From the NCBI GenBank assembly GCA_900155495.1, contig FTLJ01000401.1:29057-93056 (forward strand): a stretch of 64,000 bases of DNA, given 5' to 3'. Position 1 is the stretch's first letter. Each line of letters opens with the position of its first letter. Origin of the DNA: Porogramme epimiltina (Eukaryota > Basidiomycota > Agaricomycetes > Polyporales > Polyporaceae). Shown here piece after piece: positions 11,978-21,748 of this stretch. The notes beneath the pieces were generated by a model, which was not told the origin of the DNA, searched no databases, and worked only from the letters and a program-made list of their open reading frames with translations. A program made the position numbers and the translations under genes.

Positions 11978-13056
11978 GGCCCTTTCTAGCTCCTTTAGTC
12001 AGGTATTATCTCGAAGCTTCATACACGGACGGTAACATACCCAGTGTTGGCTGTGGCTATATTATCGGTGGAATGAACGGGGTGGGGGTCGTCCTTGGAT
12101 AGCAGGGAGGCTGGACCGGTTTACATGACGTGAGTAAATCACCACCTAGCCGCTCCCATATCTGACATACCTTGAAGCGCTACCGCGACTTTTGTGGAGG
12201 CTTCCCGTGGCGTCCCAAGCTTCCCTGGATGCCGTTTCACCGGCACAGCGGCAGGGGGCCAAATGATGCTTTGATGTCTAGATCGCGCTGTCCCGTGCCA
12301 CACGCGCATGCGCCCTCCCACCTGGCCCCAACGCCGCGCGGTGTTATCGCCCTTATCTGCCTCGCAGTGTTGCGTACGTCACACCGCCACCTGCGACAGC
12401 GGCTAAGACTAGTCGGTGGCTTCGTGGCGGCCAGGAGGCTTGCAAACCGTCCATGACGGAATACCTGTACTCGCTACTCCGGCTCTCCTTGTATTGCGCA
12501 GTTTTTACGGCTTCTTGGCCACAGCTACCCAATATATAAAACCGCCCTGTCCATCGCCTTCCTGATCATCACCGAGCAACAGGGCTAGGGTGAGGGCGTA
12601 GCCTACCTTCTTCCGAGCCCCGCCCACGATTTTCGCCGGAGGCGCCCGTCGGAACAACCGGTCTCGCGGGGCTAGAGGAAAGGGAAAGCGCGCCGAAACG
12701 GGTCTTCCTGATTGCGTTCTGACGCGAAGGGTCCTGCTCCGTGGACCCGTCGGGCGGGCGTCGAGGCGGGTCCGGCGTGTGTCTCGGTGCGAGAAGGAAG
12801 CAATACATTGTGAGAAGGCCAGCGCGCACGCAGGCGGAGTGACAGCGCGCGAGCATACCTGTCCTCGACCGAGTTGAGCCGTCACCGCCCTCGCGCAATA
12901 CGCCGTGGCTCAAGCGGAACGCCCGGCACTGCGACTCCCACATCCACCACCACCTCCAGGCGTGTGCGGGGTCCACACCCACCCCACCCCGCGCGGGCCT
13001 CCGCCCCGACGACAGCCCTCCCCTTCGCTGCTTCCGCCCCCTCCTCCCCCATCGCG
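11978..13056. other. intergenic, divergent promoter region
   Basis: This separates the minus-strand small membrane protein from the plus-strand UstYa-like gene, so it probably holds both promoters. A TATATAAA-like run lies at about 12531-12540. The long frames over 12505-13072 come from GC-rich sequence and carry no recognisable domain. Confidence 0.4.
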
Positions 13057-13703
13057 ATGCACAAAACGACAATATTGCAATACCTCCTCTACGTACTCGC
13101 GCTCTTCACTGTGGCCAACATCGCGTTCATTGGGTTCCTCATACATACAATTGGCAAGCTCGTGCCACCGGAACGCACATACAGTACGTGCGCACACGAG
13201 TCTTCCATTCGCCCGCAGCTGACGTTTCCCCTCGCGCGCCGCCAGGCTACGTGGGCGACGACTTTCCCGCGCAGCTCCCGCTCAAGGTGCCTTCAGTCGG
13301 CCTCGCGCTCGGGACGGGCGAGCCGTACTTCGGGCTGCGCGCGGACGACGACTGGGGCTCGCAGTTCCCGCCCTCGGACGGCTTCACCGACCTCGGCGCG
13401 CAGAACCGCACGTTCCTCGTCTCAATGGTCCACCAGCTACACTGTCTGGACGTCATGCGCGTCGGGTTCGCGACGAACCGGACGGGGTTCGCGCACCACT
13501 TCGAGCACTGCCTGCGCTACATGCGCCAGGTCATCCTGTGCAACGCGGACACGACCCTGGAGCCGGACCATCCTGGGATCAGGGACGGGCAATGGACACA
13601 CGCGGCGGGAGGGGTGGGGAGCATCCATAGGTGCAAGGACTGGACGGCGGTGAGGAAGTATCTGGAGGAGAACCCGGCGCACGACCTCGGGCCCGCACGA
13701 TGA
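13057..13703 (+). CDS. UstYa-like (DUF3328) oxidase
   Basis: This encodes 194 residues from two exons, 13057-13183 and 13246-13703, with a 62-nt phase-1 intron. One N-terminal transmembrane helix covers about residues 5-34, followed by YSYVGDDFP, a usual family start. The family's two HxxHC motifs are both present: H105-QL-H108-C109 (in MVHQLHCLDVMR) and H127-FE-H130-C131 (in HHFEHCLRYMRQ). N-R-T glycosylation sites at residues 96 and 120 suggest a lumenal domain. UstYa-family proteins oxidise, cyclise, hydroxylate or chlorinate peptides and other metabolites in fungal clusters such as those for ustiloxin and cyclochlorotine. The substrate here is unknown; the peptide genes 2.6 and 4.6 kb downstream on the same strand are candidates. 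It converges on 7TM copy 3. Confidence 0.92.
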
Positions 13704-13914
13704 GTTATTCGCATTGTTTTTGTACCTTCTCCGCGCTTGTAGTATATATGACTGTATAATCCCTACGCACTCGTCCGCACGTATTTTAAAGAGAAACGAC
13801 AGTCGAATTCGAGAAAAGAAACTACTAAAGGTATACTAATAGTACATGGCTCACACTCTGCCACAACCCCACAATTCATCGAAGGTCCACCTGCGCGAGC
13901 ACCGAAAAGAAACG

Positions 13915-15323
13915 TCATGCCGCTTTCCCTACATGCGAATTCGACTCTAGGCCTTTCAACTCGACCGCAGATCCATTCTCTGCTTTAGTCGCGGTCGTCC
14001 CTGACGCGCCAGTGCCATCGGTATAATGCCCTGTAGTGAGCATCTCACTGCGCGTAGCCCACGCGAGCGGACCTGTCGAGACAGGCGCTTGCGTAGTCTC
14101 AATCGCGAGACCGAGACCAACCCGAATGACGATGAGCGTCGGCGCAATGCCCTGCGCGGGGAGAAAAGGCGGTGGTTAGCATCGTTCACAGGGGTCGTGG
14201 GGCGCCTGCGCCAAAAATGGAGGTAGGGTTGCCAACAACGAGAAGGAAGCCGCGCCCGGCGGCATGCGGCGGGGGTGGGAGCGGGAAGCGAAGGGAAGCG
14301 AAAGGATCGGCGTCATGAACTTACATAGATCTGCACGGCCATGACGGCGACAATGGCCTGCGCGGGATGCTTGATGTTGACGAGGACGACGAAGACGAGC
14401 TGTGCGGCGAGGTAGAGCACGCCGCTCTCGACGATGATGGACATCGCGGAGCGCGCGACGCGTGACGTGCTCTGCAGCACCTCGCCCGAGGGCCCGAGGC
14501 CGAAGTGCGTCGCGCGCCAGATCTTGTAGACGATGAGGCCCGTCGCCATTACGTTCGTACAGAGCGGAAGAGCATAGCCCGCAGTGGTCAAGGGGACGAT
14601 CGCCTCCGGTGGAACGGGGGAACTTGGGCTGAGTTCGAGGATGAAATGCGCGACTTCGGCGATACAAACTGGTAGAAGAAGCACGGCATGTCGGGGATAG
14701 GTGGGAAGTGTGGAGAGCGGTCAGCGATAGGTACCTGGCGCAGCAGACGATTACTCACTAAAGCCCGCAAGAGCCGTAAGTGACGGAAGTAGGACGATCC
14801 AGTAGTTTTTACCCCACAAAATCCAGCATCGGTACACCAAAATAAAGTCTCCAAATAGGTCGCATAGGGAGATGAGGAGGTCGGCGCCGACCAGAGGTTT
14901 AGTCTCGTTGGCGAACCCGTCGACGCCGGTAGCCCACTGAATGAGAACAGCGCCGTCAATGTTGTGTTCTCGTGACAGTTACCGAACGATGACGCACCAG
15001 GGTTGTATAGAAATGGTTGAATTCCAAGCCAAAATGTGCCGTGCACGCGCCAAATAGAACCAAACTTGCGATCGTGATAGTTAAGCTTGTTGATGCACCT
15101 TTTCTTCTGTGGAAGAGCAGGAGAATGGACACGCCAAAGAGAATGGTATACGCCCCTAGAGGTGGAGAGCAGAGGTCAGACGCGACGGAGATTATTTGCT
15201 AGTGAGATCGGACGCGGCGAGGGCGACGTCGCTTGGCAGGATAATCGACATACCCCAAAGGACCGCCTCACAGGCAAAGCCTATCAGGGCCGCTATGTCG
15301 TTTGGGAGGGCCGCATCCGCCAT
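13915..15323 (-). CDS. 7TM receptor-like membrane protein, family A copy 3
   Basis: This encodes about 328 residues. Exons are 15254-15323, 14998-15155, 14759-14936, 14325-14668 and 13915-14151, in phases 1, 0, 1 and 0. Motifs are GFACEAVLWG, GFANETKPLVGADLLISLCD, RCWILWGKNYW, HPAQAIVAVMAVQIY and GIAPTLIVIRVGLGLAIETT. The tail of about 60 residues is rich in Thr, Gly and Ser and so could be phosphorylated. It is closest to copy 4. Its start lies 963 bp from that of secreted peptide 1 and they are transcribed apart, so they may share regulation. Function is unknown. Confidence 0.88.
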
Positions 15324-16286
15324 GCCTCAAGGCGGGATCCGGATGGGAGGGGAGGAGGTGATGTCGTGGAGGACGTGAAGGTGGCTCAGCTCGTCGCAGT
15401 CGAGTGCATGCCGCCGTTGCGCGCCCGGCCGTGGACGTTGCCCCACTCAGCCAGAATCCCGCGTGGCCCATGCTGAACCCTGATGGGAAAGCGGATGCGA
15501 CGTTGTCTTGTTTCCGCGGAAACCTTCCGCGAGGAGCAACTGGTCCGCTTCGGGCCGCAGACCAATGGGGGATCCCGGGTCCGGCTGGATCCTAGGGCGC
15601 CCAGGCCCGTCCTCGCTTGCAAATGAGTATGGAAGAGCGGGGAACGGCTGCGGAATGAGCTCGGCTAAGGTCATGAGGTTGGTACATCCGCACCATGTTG
15701 TTTGACGGTTGACCTGATATCTTGCAGATGCGGCTCGCAGGAGCGCTGATTCAAGAAGCTGCTCGGGCGAGCACAGTGACGCAGAATGCGTCACTGTGAG
15801 AGACCGGAGCTGTACCCCAAAGGTAACATTTTCCGGCCGACCAACCTTCGCCTGCCTGATTATTGATCACGGCGCCCTGTAGGAAAAAAAGAAGGTTGGC
15901 AATGATGATGCTGAGAACCACGGATACCTGTCCGACCCACCGGGTCCACTTATCGCACGGCGCATGCCAGCGTGCACAGGGATCGAGACTGATCGAGATC
16001 TACGATGGTCGCCTGAGCGCGCGCGTGCGCCCCTTTCGGACGCGTCCTGGTGGCGCAGCGCGGCCGTGAGGCTCTGGTGTCGCGACGCGAGGGAGAAAAT
16101 TACCCGTCATTTCCTCTCTCGTTCACGCTCTGTCATTGTACCGGGCGCTGCACAGGGAACCACAGCCAGCGGTGTACCATAAATACCTGCCAGCGCACCT
16201 CTCACCTGCGGCGACCCTTCTCTATCCGCACCTCGACAAGTACACCTGGGCCTCTCGTCTACTAGTACCTGCTCTGTTTCTTCGTC
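15324..16286. promoter_or_regulatory. divergent intergenic region between 7TM copy 3 and peptide 1
   Basis: No gene is recognised. The 5' ends of a minus-strand 7TM gene and a plus-strand secreted-peptide gene face away from each other across this 963-bp stretch, so both promoters must lie in it or overlap it. Short plus-strand open frames have no supporting features. Confidence 0.5.
16178..16185 (+). promoter_or_regulatory. TATA-like box of peptide gene 1
   Basis: CATAAATA lies about 105 bp before the ATG at 16287. The paralogous peptide gene has TATAAAT at nearly the same distance (104 bp), which supports both as core promoters. Confidence 0.5.
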
Positions 16287-16538
16287 ATGCGCTTCTTCGT
16301 CGCGTTCATCCAACTCGGACTTGTCCTGGCGGCATGGGGCATGCCCATCGCTTCCCCTGAAGCAGATGTCGACCCTGGTAAGCAAATATATCTCATCACA
16401 TTTCCTCGGCACGGCCTGACACTTCCGTTAGCTCCAGGTGCACTCTGGGAAGGCAGCGCCCATGTCGCAGTCAGCAGTGCGTGAAACATTGCCAGTAGAG
16501 TAACGTATTGTTCGCTTACGTTTTAACCTGCAGAGTAA
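16287..16538 (+). CDS. secreted micropeptide precursor 1 (46 aa)
   Basis: This is a three-exon micro-gene: 16287-16377, 16432-16476 and 16534-16538. The first intron splits a codon after base 1. The last intron also splits a codon, leaving a third exon of only five bases that supplies the final Lys and the stop. The product is a signal peptide (MRFFVAFIQLGLVLAAWG), an acidic Ser/Pro spacer, and the C-terminal segment ALWEGSAHVAVSK. It has no Cys and no Lys-Arg Kex2 site. The gene at 18283 repeats this architecture with a similar leader and C-terminus. I do not recognise the family. A UstYa-like oxidase and a P450 upstream suggest a processed (RiPP-like) or signalling peptide; this is inference. 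If the last intron were retained, the protein would end two residues later as SSA. Confidence 0.68.
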
Positions 16539-18178
16539 TACATAAGGGAAATTCTCCCTACTCCCTTCTGAGTATGCACCATCTTGTCGGCCGTCAAATA
16601 GCGGTGCCATGATACTAATTTCCGGGCGGTAGTGCGTTATGGACAATTATCGAGTGTTGGCATTCGATCTATCACCTACTTTTCCAACGTACCTTTGTAT
16701 TACACCAGTATCTTGTAGCCTTGTTATCTAAACTCTATATGGATCCTCCGACAACATCCCCTCCATCATATGGGGTGACCAACGATCACGCTGAGAGAGG
16801 GGGCAATGCTGACCATGAATGATATTCCTCGGTTATGCTCACATTAACTACCCACCGTATTGATATGGTCACACTTCTTGAAAACTGGTCACACCTCCGA
16901 AATCGACGTTAAAAGGAGCAGGGATAGATCTGGGAGAATGAGCGGCGATGCGCTTCAATATGAGAAGATCATGGGGGAGCGCCGGTCGTAGCTGCTTCAA
17001 ACTGAGCGCTTCTTCTTGTCCTGGAACTTCGACCACCATCTCTTTCGTCTTCGTGAACACCTCCCGACCTTCATATGCCCATCACGCCTCCATTTACCCT
17101 GTCGAATAACCCACACGGTGGCAATGACAAGAGGCCTGCCCACGGCGTCAAAAGCTGCACCCAAGTATTCGTCGTGGATCCAGAAAATAGTATCAATTAC
17201 AATCCAGCAACTACGGACATTCTATCAGATCACCGACTCCCCAATTTCGTCCTTTTCCGGGTGTTGAAATAGCGAGGTGTTGAATGGAGATCGCGACAAC
17301 AGGCCGGCGCCGCGGACCTTAGCGTCGGAGAATGTACTGTGCGGATAGCCATCCGGTGCGCGCTGACGTTAGGTTTGACCTGCCGCCCAATATCACCGGT
17401 TAGTACCTGGTGCATACTCCTTTGAAACGCTTCTAGACCCCCAAACCCCCTCATCTGTATCTATTCCGTCCTCCTTGCCAACTACAATGCGCACGCAGAC
17501 CAATGTATTCCTTCAGGCCTCAGAGTTCTGTCGCATAAGGCAGTGCTGCGGCCAACGACAACGTATGATACATCAAGAGAACCGCGATCCTCCTCATACC
17601 TCTTTCCATTCCTGCATCGTTTTCTCTCAGCCGCATCGGTCCCGCGCCCCTGCGATCCCACAAGTGGCCGCATTCGACAAACCCACTGTCAATGACGCGT
17701 CCTCGCATCCATGTGGAGCCAGCACATCAGGCCTTGACGCCGTGCACACGACCTCGCTGCCTCAAGGCCTCACGCGCACGGTTCCATCCCGCACCTCAGA
17801 AGCTACCGAAGGAATCCGGTGCTCCATCACGAGAGAACGCGGCGCGCGGATCTCCTCTCCCGGGATACCCGGGGCGCGCGGTATCCTTCCGGTGCGATTA
17901 GTCCCCGCCTCGAGCCTTACCACATCCGCGGGGCCCTGCGCCCACCTAGAAGCTCTCCTTGAAGGTTCTCGATGCGCCGACGGGAACGCGAGAATGTCTC
18001 GCACTGGCGTCGACAGCGCTGGGACCGCATTGTACTGCATGCGCGCCGACGTACGTGGGCGGTGACAGTGCTGCACCCCGGCTTCTTTTGTGCTCCAGAA
18101 CAGGGATCCGAGGACGATCGCAGCGGGATGGCTCACAGCCCCGTGCGTGTTGCAATTGCTCGATACGCATGTATCGCA
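16539..18178. other. spacer between the two peptide genes
   Basis: No gene is supported. The plus-strand frame at 17475-18065 (196 codons) has no signal peptide, domain or splice context and lies in GC-rich sequence. The region contains the upstream promoter of peptide gene 2. Confidence 0.4.
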
Positions 18179-18185
18179 TATAAAT
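18179..18185 (+). promoter_or_regulatory. TATA box of peptide gene 2
   Basis: A perfect TATAAAT lies 104 bp before the ATG at 18283, matching the placement of the TATA-like box in the paralogue. Confidence 0.6.
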
Positions 18186-18282
18186 CCGCTCCCCGGGGCT
18201 CGTTGAGCGCTCCGCCTCTCACCAATCACCTCCCTGCAGGGCGCCGTTACCTCCTCCCTCTTCCCGTTGTCAAAGGGTCAAG

Positions 18283-18597
18283 ATGCGCTTCTTCCTCGCT
18301 CTCATCCAGCTCGGCCTAGCCCTTGTAGTCATGGGATCGCCTGTCAAGAACACTCGAGCGGTTGCGAATCCCAATGCCGGTAAGTACCCAAACTCGCCTT
18401 TCATGCTTAGGCTTGGGCCAAGATCCTGTCATTGATACTGATATGCGTTCCTTCTCTCAGTAAGCCCCGAGCCAGGCAAGTTGTGGGCTAACGCTGCTCA
18501 CGTTAAGGTCAACCAAGGTAGGTCTCATCTCACAGCTGATAGCTTGGGAACACCCTTCTATCCCTCTAAATTTGCTCACCTGCCCTTCGCAGACTAG
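18283..18597 (+). CDS. secreted micropeptide precursor 2 (52 aa)
   Basis: The exons are 18283-18379, 18461-18522 and 18593-18597. As in peptide gene 1, both introns interrupt codons after base 1, and the last exon is only five bases (the final Asp codon plus the stop). The leader MRFFLALIQLGLALVVMG is nearly the same as that of peptide 1. A more basic spacer (VKNTRAVANPN) follows, then EPGKLWANAAHVKVNQD. The shared C-terminal pattern is P-G-x-L-W, then three residues, then A-H-V-x-V. The conservation lies in the signal and the C-terminal 12-15 residues while the spacer varies, as expected for a precursor with a functional C-terminal core. No Cys or dibasic site is present. It converges on 7TM copy 4, whose end is 434 bp away. 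Confidence 0.7.
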
Positions 18598-19030
18598 CGC
18601 GGACGTAAATGCACGCGAGACCGCATGTGAGGTCGCCGCGCCTTCGAAAGCGCGCTCGCCTAACCAGACGATGTCTCATACGCGCGAACGGGGGGACTCT
18701 TGTTCGGACACTAATTTATTCTCGATGAGATGATGTGAAGCTGCAGCGTGCCCGCCGTGATGTATATCGACGCTGCAGAGGTCCCGGATGACCGCACCTG
18801 GATGTATCCCTCTTCAAGTTGTAGCACTTTCACCCCATGTGACCCCTTAATAACCTCGTATGCATGATTAAAAGTAATACTACAACATGATGTCCCCATG
18901 CCACATGTCGGCGTTACGCCGAACCTCATACCAAGCTCAGTATCCCGAACATGTGCAAGGTGGAAAACCGAACGCAACTCCGGTGAACAACAATGCGGGC
19001 CAGCCACGCAGAGCAAGCCTCTCAACAAGT
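18598..19030. other. convergent 3' flanks
   Basis: This stretch lies between peptide gene 2 and the end of 7TM copy 4. Nothing recognisable is present. Confidence 0.4.
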
Positions 19031-20291
19031 CTACACTGCGCTATGCCGCGTGCTGCCTTGTGAACGGAAACTCTTTAGCTCCAGAGACTGGTTGTCGAGC
19101 TTGGTTGTCGATTGGCCGACGGCGTTGCTGCCGTGGACGGTGCGCGAGTACGCATCTGTGGAGACAATTCCCTCGCTCGTTCTGGCCCACGTGATGGGTT
19201 CTGTGAGCGGAGCATGCGTCGACTCGACCGCAATGCCGAGCCCGACGCGGATGATGATGAGCGTCGGGGCGATGCCCTGTGGGTGACAAATAGCGGAGTC
19301 AGCACAATGGGGTGGGAAGACTGCATATCCGAGTCGCAGAATGATCATGCATGCGGTGGGCGGACGGCTACTCACGTATATCTGCACGGCCATGACGGCG
19401 ACGATGGCCTGCGCGGGGTGCTTGATGTTGACGAGGACGACGAAGACGATCTGGGTGGCAAGGTAGAGCATGCCGCTCTCAATGATGATCATCGCCGCGC
19501 TCCGCGCGATCCGCGACGTGTGAGGAAGCGCAGAGTCGGTGCCTAGCATGGGTCGCGTCGAACGCCAGATCTTGTACACGATGAGCAAGGTGCAAATGCC
19601 ATTTGTGCAGAGGGGGAGCGCATATCCCGCAGTAGTGAGCGGTACGATTGACGCCGGGGGGACGGGCGAGGATGGAGTGAGCGCGAGGACGAACCGCGCG
19701 ACCTCGGCGATGCACCCTGTGAGGGCGACAGTAAGAAAGTGGGGGTAAGGGGGGGCATACGAGGCAAGCTCACCGAAACCTCCGATCGCACAGAGTGTTG
19801 GAAGGATAATGACCCAGTAGTTCTTTCCCCACAGTATCCAGCACCGATAGATGAGGATGAAATCGCCGAAGAGGTCGCACAGAGAGATCAAAATGTCTGC
19901 GCCTACTAGAGGTTTGGTCTCGTTCGCAAAGCCGTCAACGCCGAGGTGCCACTGGTGACGGTGACGACATGAGCACCAATATTGACCTAGATGAGTGAAG
20001 TATGACTCACTAGCGTGATGTAAAAGTGGTTGAACTCGAGCGCGAAGTGTGCTGTGCACGCAGCGAACAAGACACAACTGGCCGTGGCAATAGGGACATT
20101 CAGCAGCCCTCCTTTTCTTCTGCGTAGAAGCAGAACCAAAGAAGTGCCGAAGAGGATCGAATATGCCCCTGTGAGAAGACTGCGTGTGAGCTACAACGGG
20201 ACATCGAAGACGTGAAGAAGCAAACCGTACCCCAAAGAACCGCCTCGCAGGCGAACCCAATCAGGGCCGCGATGTCGTTTGGGAGGGGCAT
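19031..20291 (-). CDS. 7TM receptor-like membrane protein, family A copy 4
   Basis: This encodes about 327 residues. Exons are 20231-20291, 20011-20168, 19774-19951, 19376-19716 and 19031-19276, in phases 1, 0, 1 and 0. It has the same motifs as copy 3 (GFACEAVLWG, GFANETKPLVGADILISLCD, RCWILWGKNYW, HPAQAIVAVMAVQIY, GIAPTLIIIRVGLGIAVEST) and a Ser/Thr-rich tail. Introns 2 to 4 happen to lack stops in one frame, so a single 409-codon open frame spans the gene. That frame does not give the conserved N-terminus, so splicing is the right reading. Copies 3 and 4 flank the two peptide genes. Confidence 0.88.
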
Positions 20292-21748
20292 TTTCGACCG
20301 TTGACAAGGAAGACGGGGTGCAGCTCCTCACAAGAAACGCTTGTTTTATTGCGCCCACCACTCGATAGCGTTTCCAATGTCCGAAATCCGCTTTCTGGAC
20401 GAGATCAGGCACCGGAGACATCGCTGGGAACATTGGTGCTTCGAGTTGATGGCATCGCATATCCTCGGCGACATCATCCTCACAGGAGCGCCAATGAGCA
20501 GTAATTTGTGCCCCGACTTGATCTTCATCCGGTCGACAGCGGCAATATGCTCCGACGGCGAAACGGGGATGGTGTGGGCCGCGTTCACATGGGAAGGTCA
20601 CATTGCATTGGTGCTAAACGTTCGACGATAAGGCGATCATCCTATGATTTACACAATCGCCGCCTCTCACCTTGGTGCCACACTTGACTCAAAATGACGT
20701 TCTAGATGTATAATCGGCTGTGACCGCTGGCTAGAAATCGCAAGGGCGGAGAGACCTCAGTACAGCGTATGCGTTGGAAGTCGACAGGCTTACCTTATGG
20801 CGCTGCTGCGCGTGTTCGTGTGCATGAGAATGCAAGTGGGCCTTCTGGCTGCTGATGTCAAAAGGCCATCAAGATGCCTTCCGGATCAAAAACAGACGCA
20901 AGTCCACTGCGGAGTCTTCTGAGCTACGCAGGGTTCCTAGACCTTCGTGGCGCTCTCAGAAGCACCGCAGTCACATTTCGCCGACCTCTTATGAGGATAG
21001 AGAACCTACATGGGGGGAATATGAAATTTTGGTTGACTGCCGTTCGTACAAGTGATGATATTGCTGCCGCCCGAATGGTGTTGGAGCAGTCTCGTTTGCT
21101 TGACCGGACAACCGTGGACGGTGAGACGTGCTCAGTCTAGACAGCCGTGAGCACAGATGCGTCTATCTAGGAACCATTGAGGAATTGGTGATCAGGAACA
21201 GCTTGCGGCACCGGGAATGTTCTCACCTAATGATGAAGGAACACATAGGAGTTATTTCACACTCCCTCTGGCATTCCGTGAGTGGCGTTGGGAACACCGA
21301 CCATGAGCTTTACACATAATTCGTACTCATGTAGAAATGCATGGCATTCGTGTGAGCGAGGGGAGACATGCCGGGTCGTGACTATAGCAACTGTTGGCTG
21401 TGACACCCATATTCATCACGCCAACTCGCCTTCAAGACCTCCCCACCCTCTTATACCCTCTCTGCATTGCAAGTCCCGAGACCAAGTCTTGTCATGTTCA
21501 CTACCATCACCTTGGCTTGCTGAGTCGGGTGCGGACCGAACCCGCGAAGTCGACTACCTTGAGGTCTTGGGAGATATTCAGCCTTGACAATAGCTCATAA
21601 AAAGGAGTAGGGAGCATCGAATATTCGTAGAAGAAGCCAGCAGTGCAAGACGAGTAAAAGCAGAGCCCAGGCTAGAAAGCGATGACTCAGCCCAAGTAAC
21701 AACCACAATGATTACATAATCATATACGCTCTATTTGTCGATATCATA
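20292..21748. other. intergenic, no gene seen
   Basis: This separates 7TM copy 4 from the HET-domain gene; both are transcribed away from it. Only short unsupported open frames are visible. Confidence 0.4.

Noticed and set aside
17475..18065. 196-codon frame as a third peptide precursor
   Set aside because: No signal peptide, no leader similar to the MRFF type, no repeated core, and no TATA box in the expected position.
16287..18597. Ustiloxin-type precursor with repeated cores
   Set aside because: Neither peptide has internal repeats or Lys-Arg cleavage sites, so a classical dikaritin precursor cannot be claimed.
19031..20260. Single 409-residue protein from the uninterrupted frame over 7TM copy 4
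   Set aside because: Introns happen to be open here. The paralogues show four introns at fixed positions, and the unspliced version loses the conserved N-terminus.
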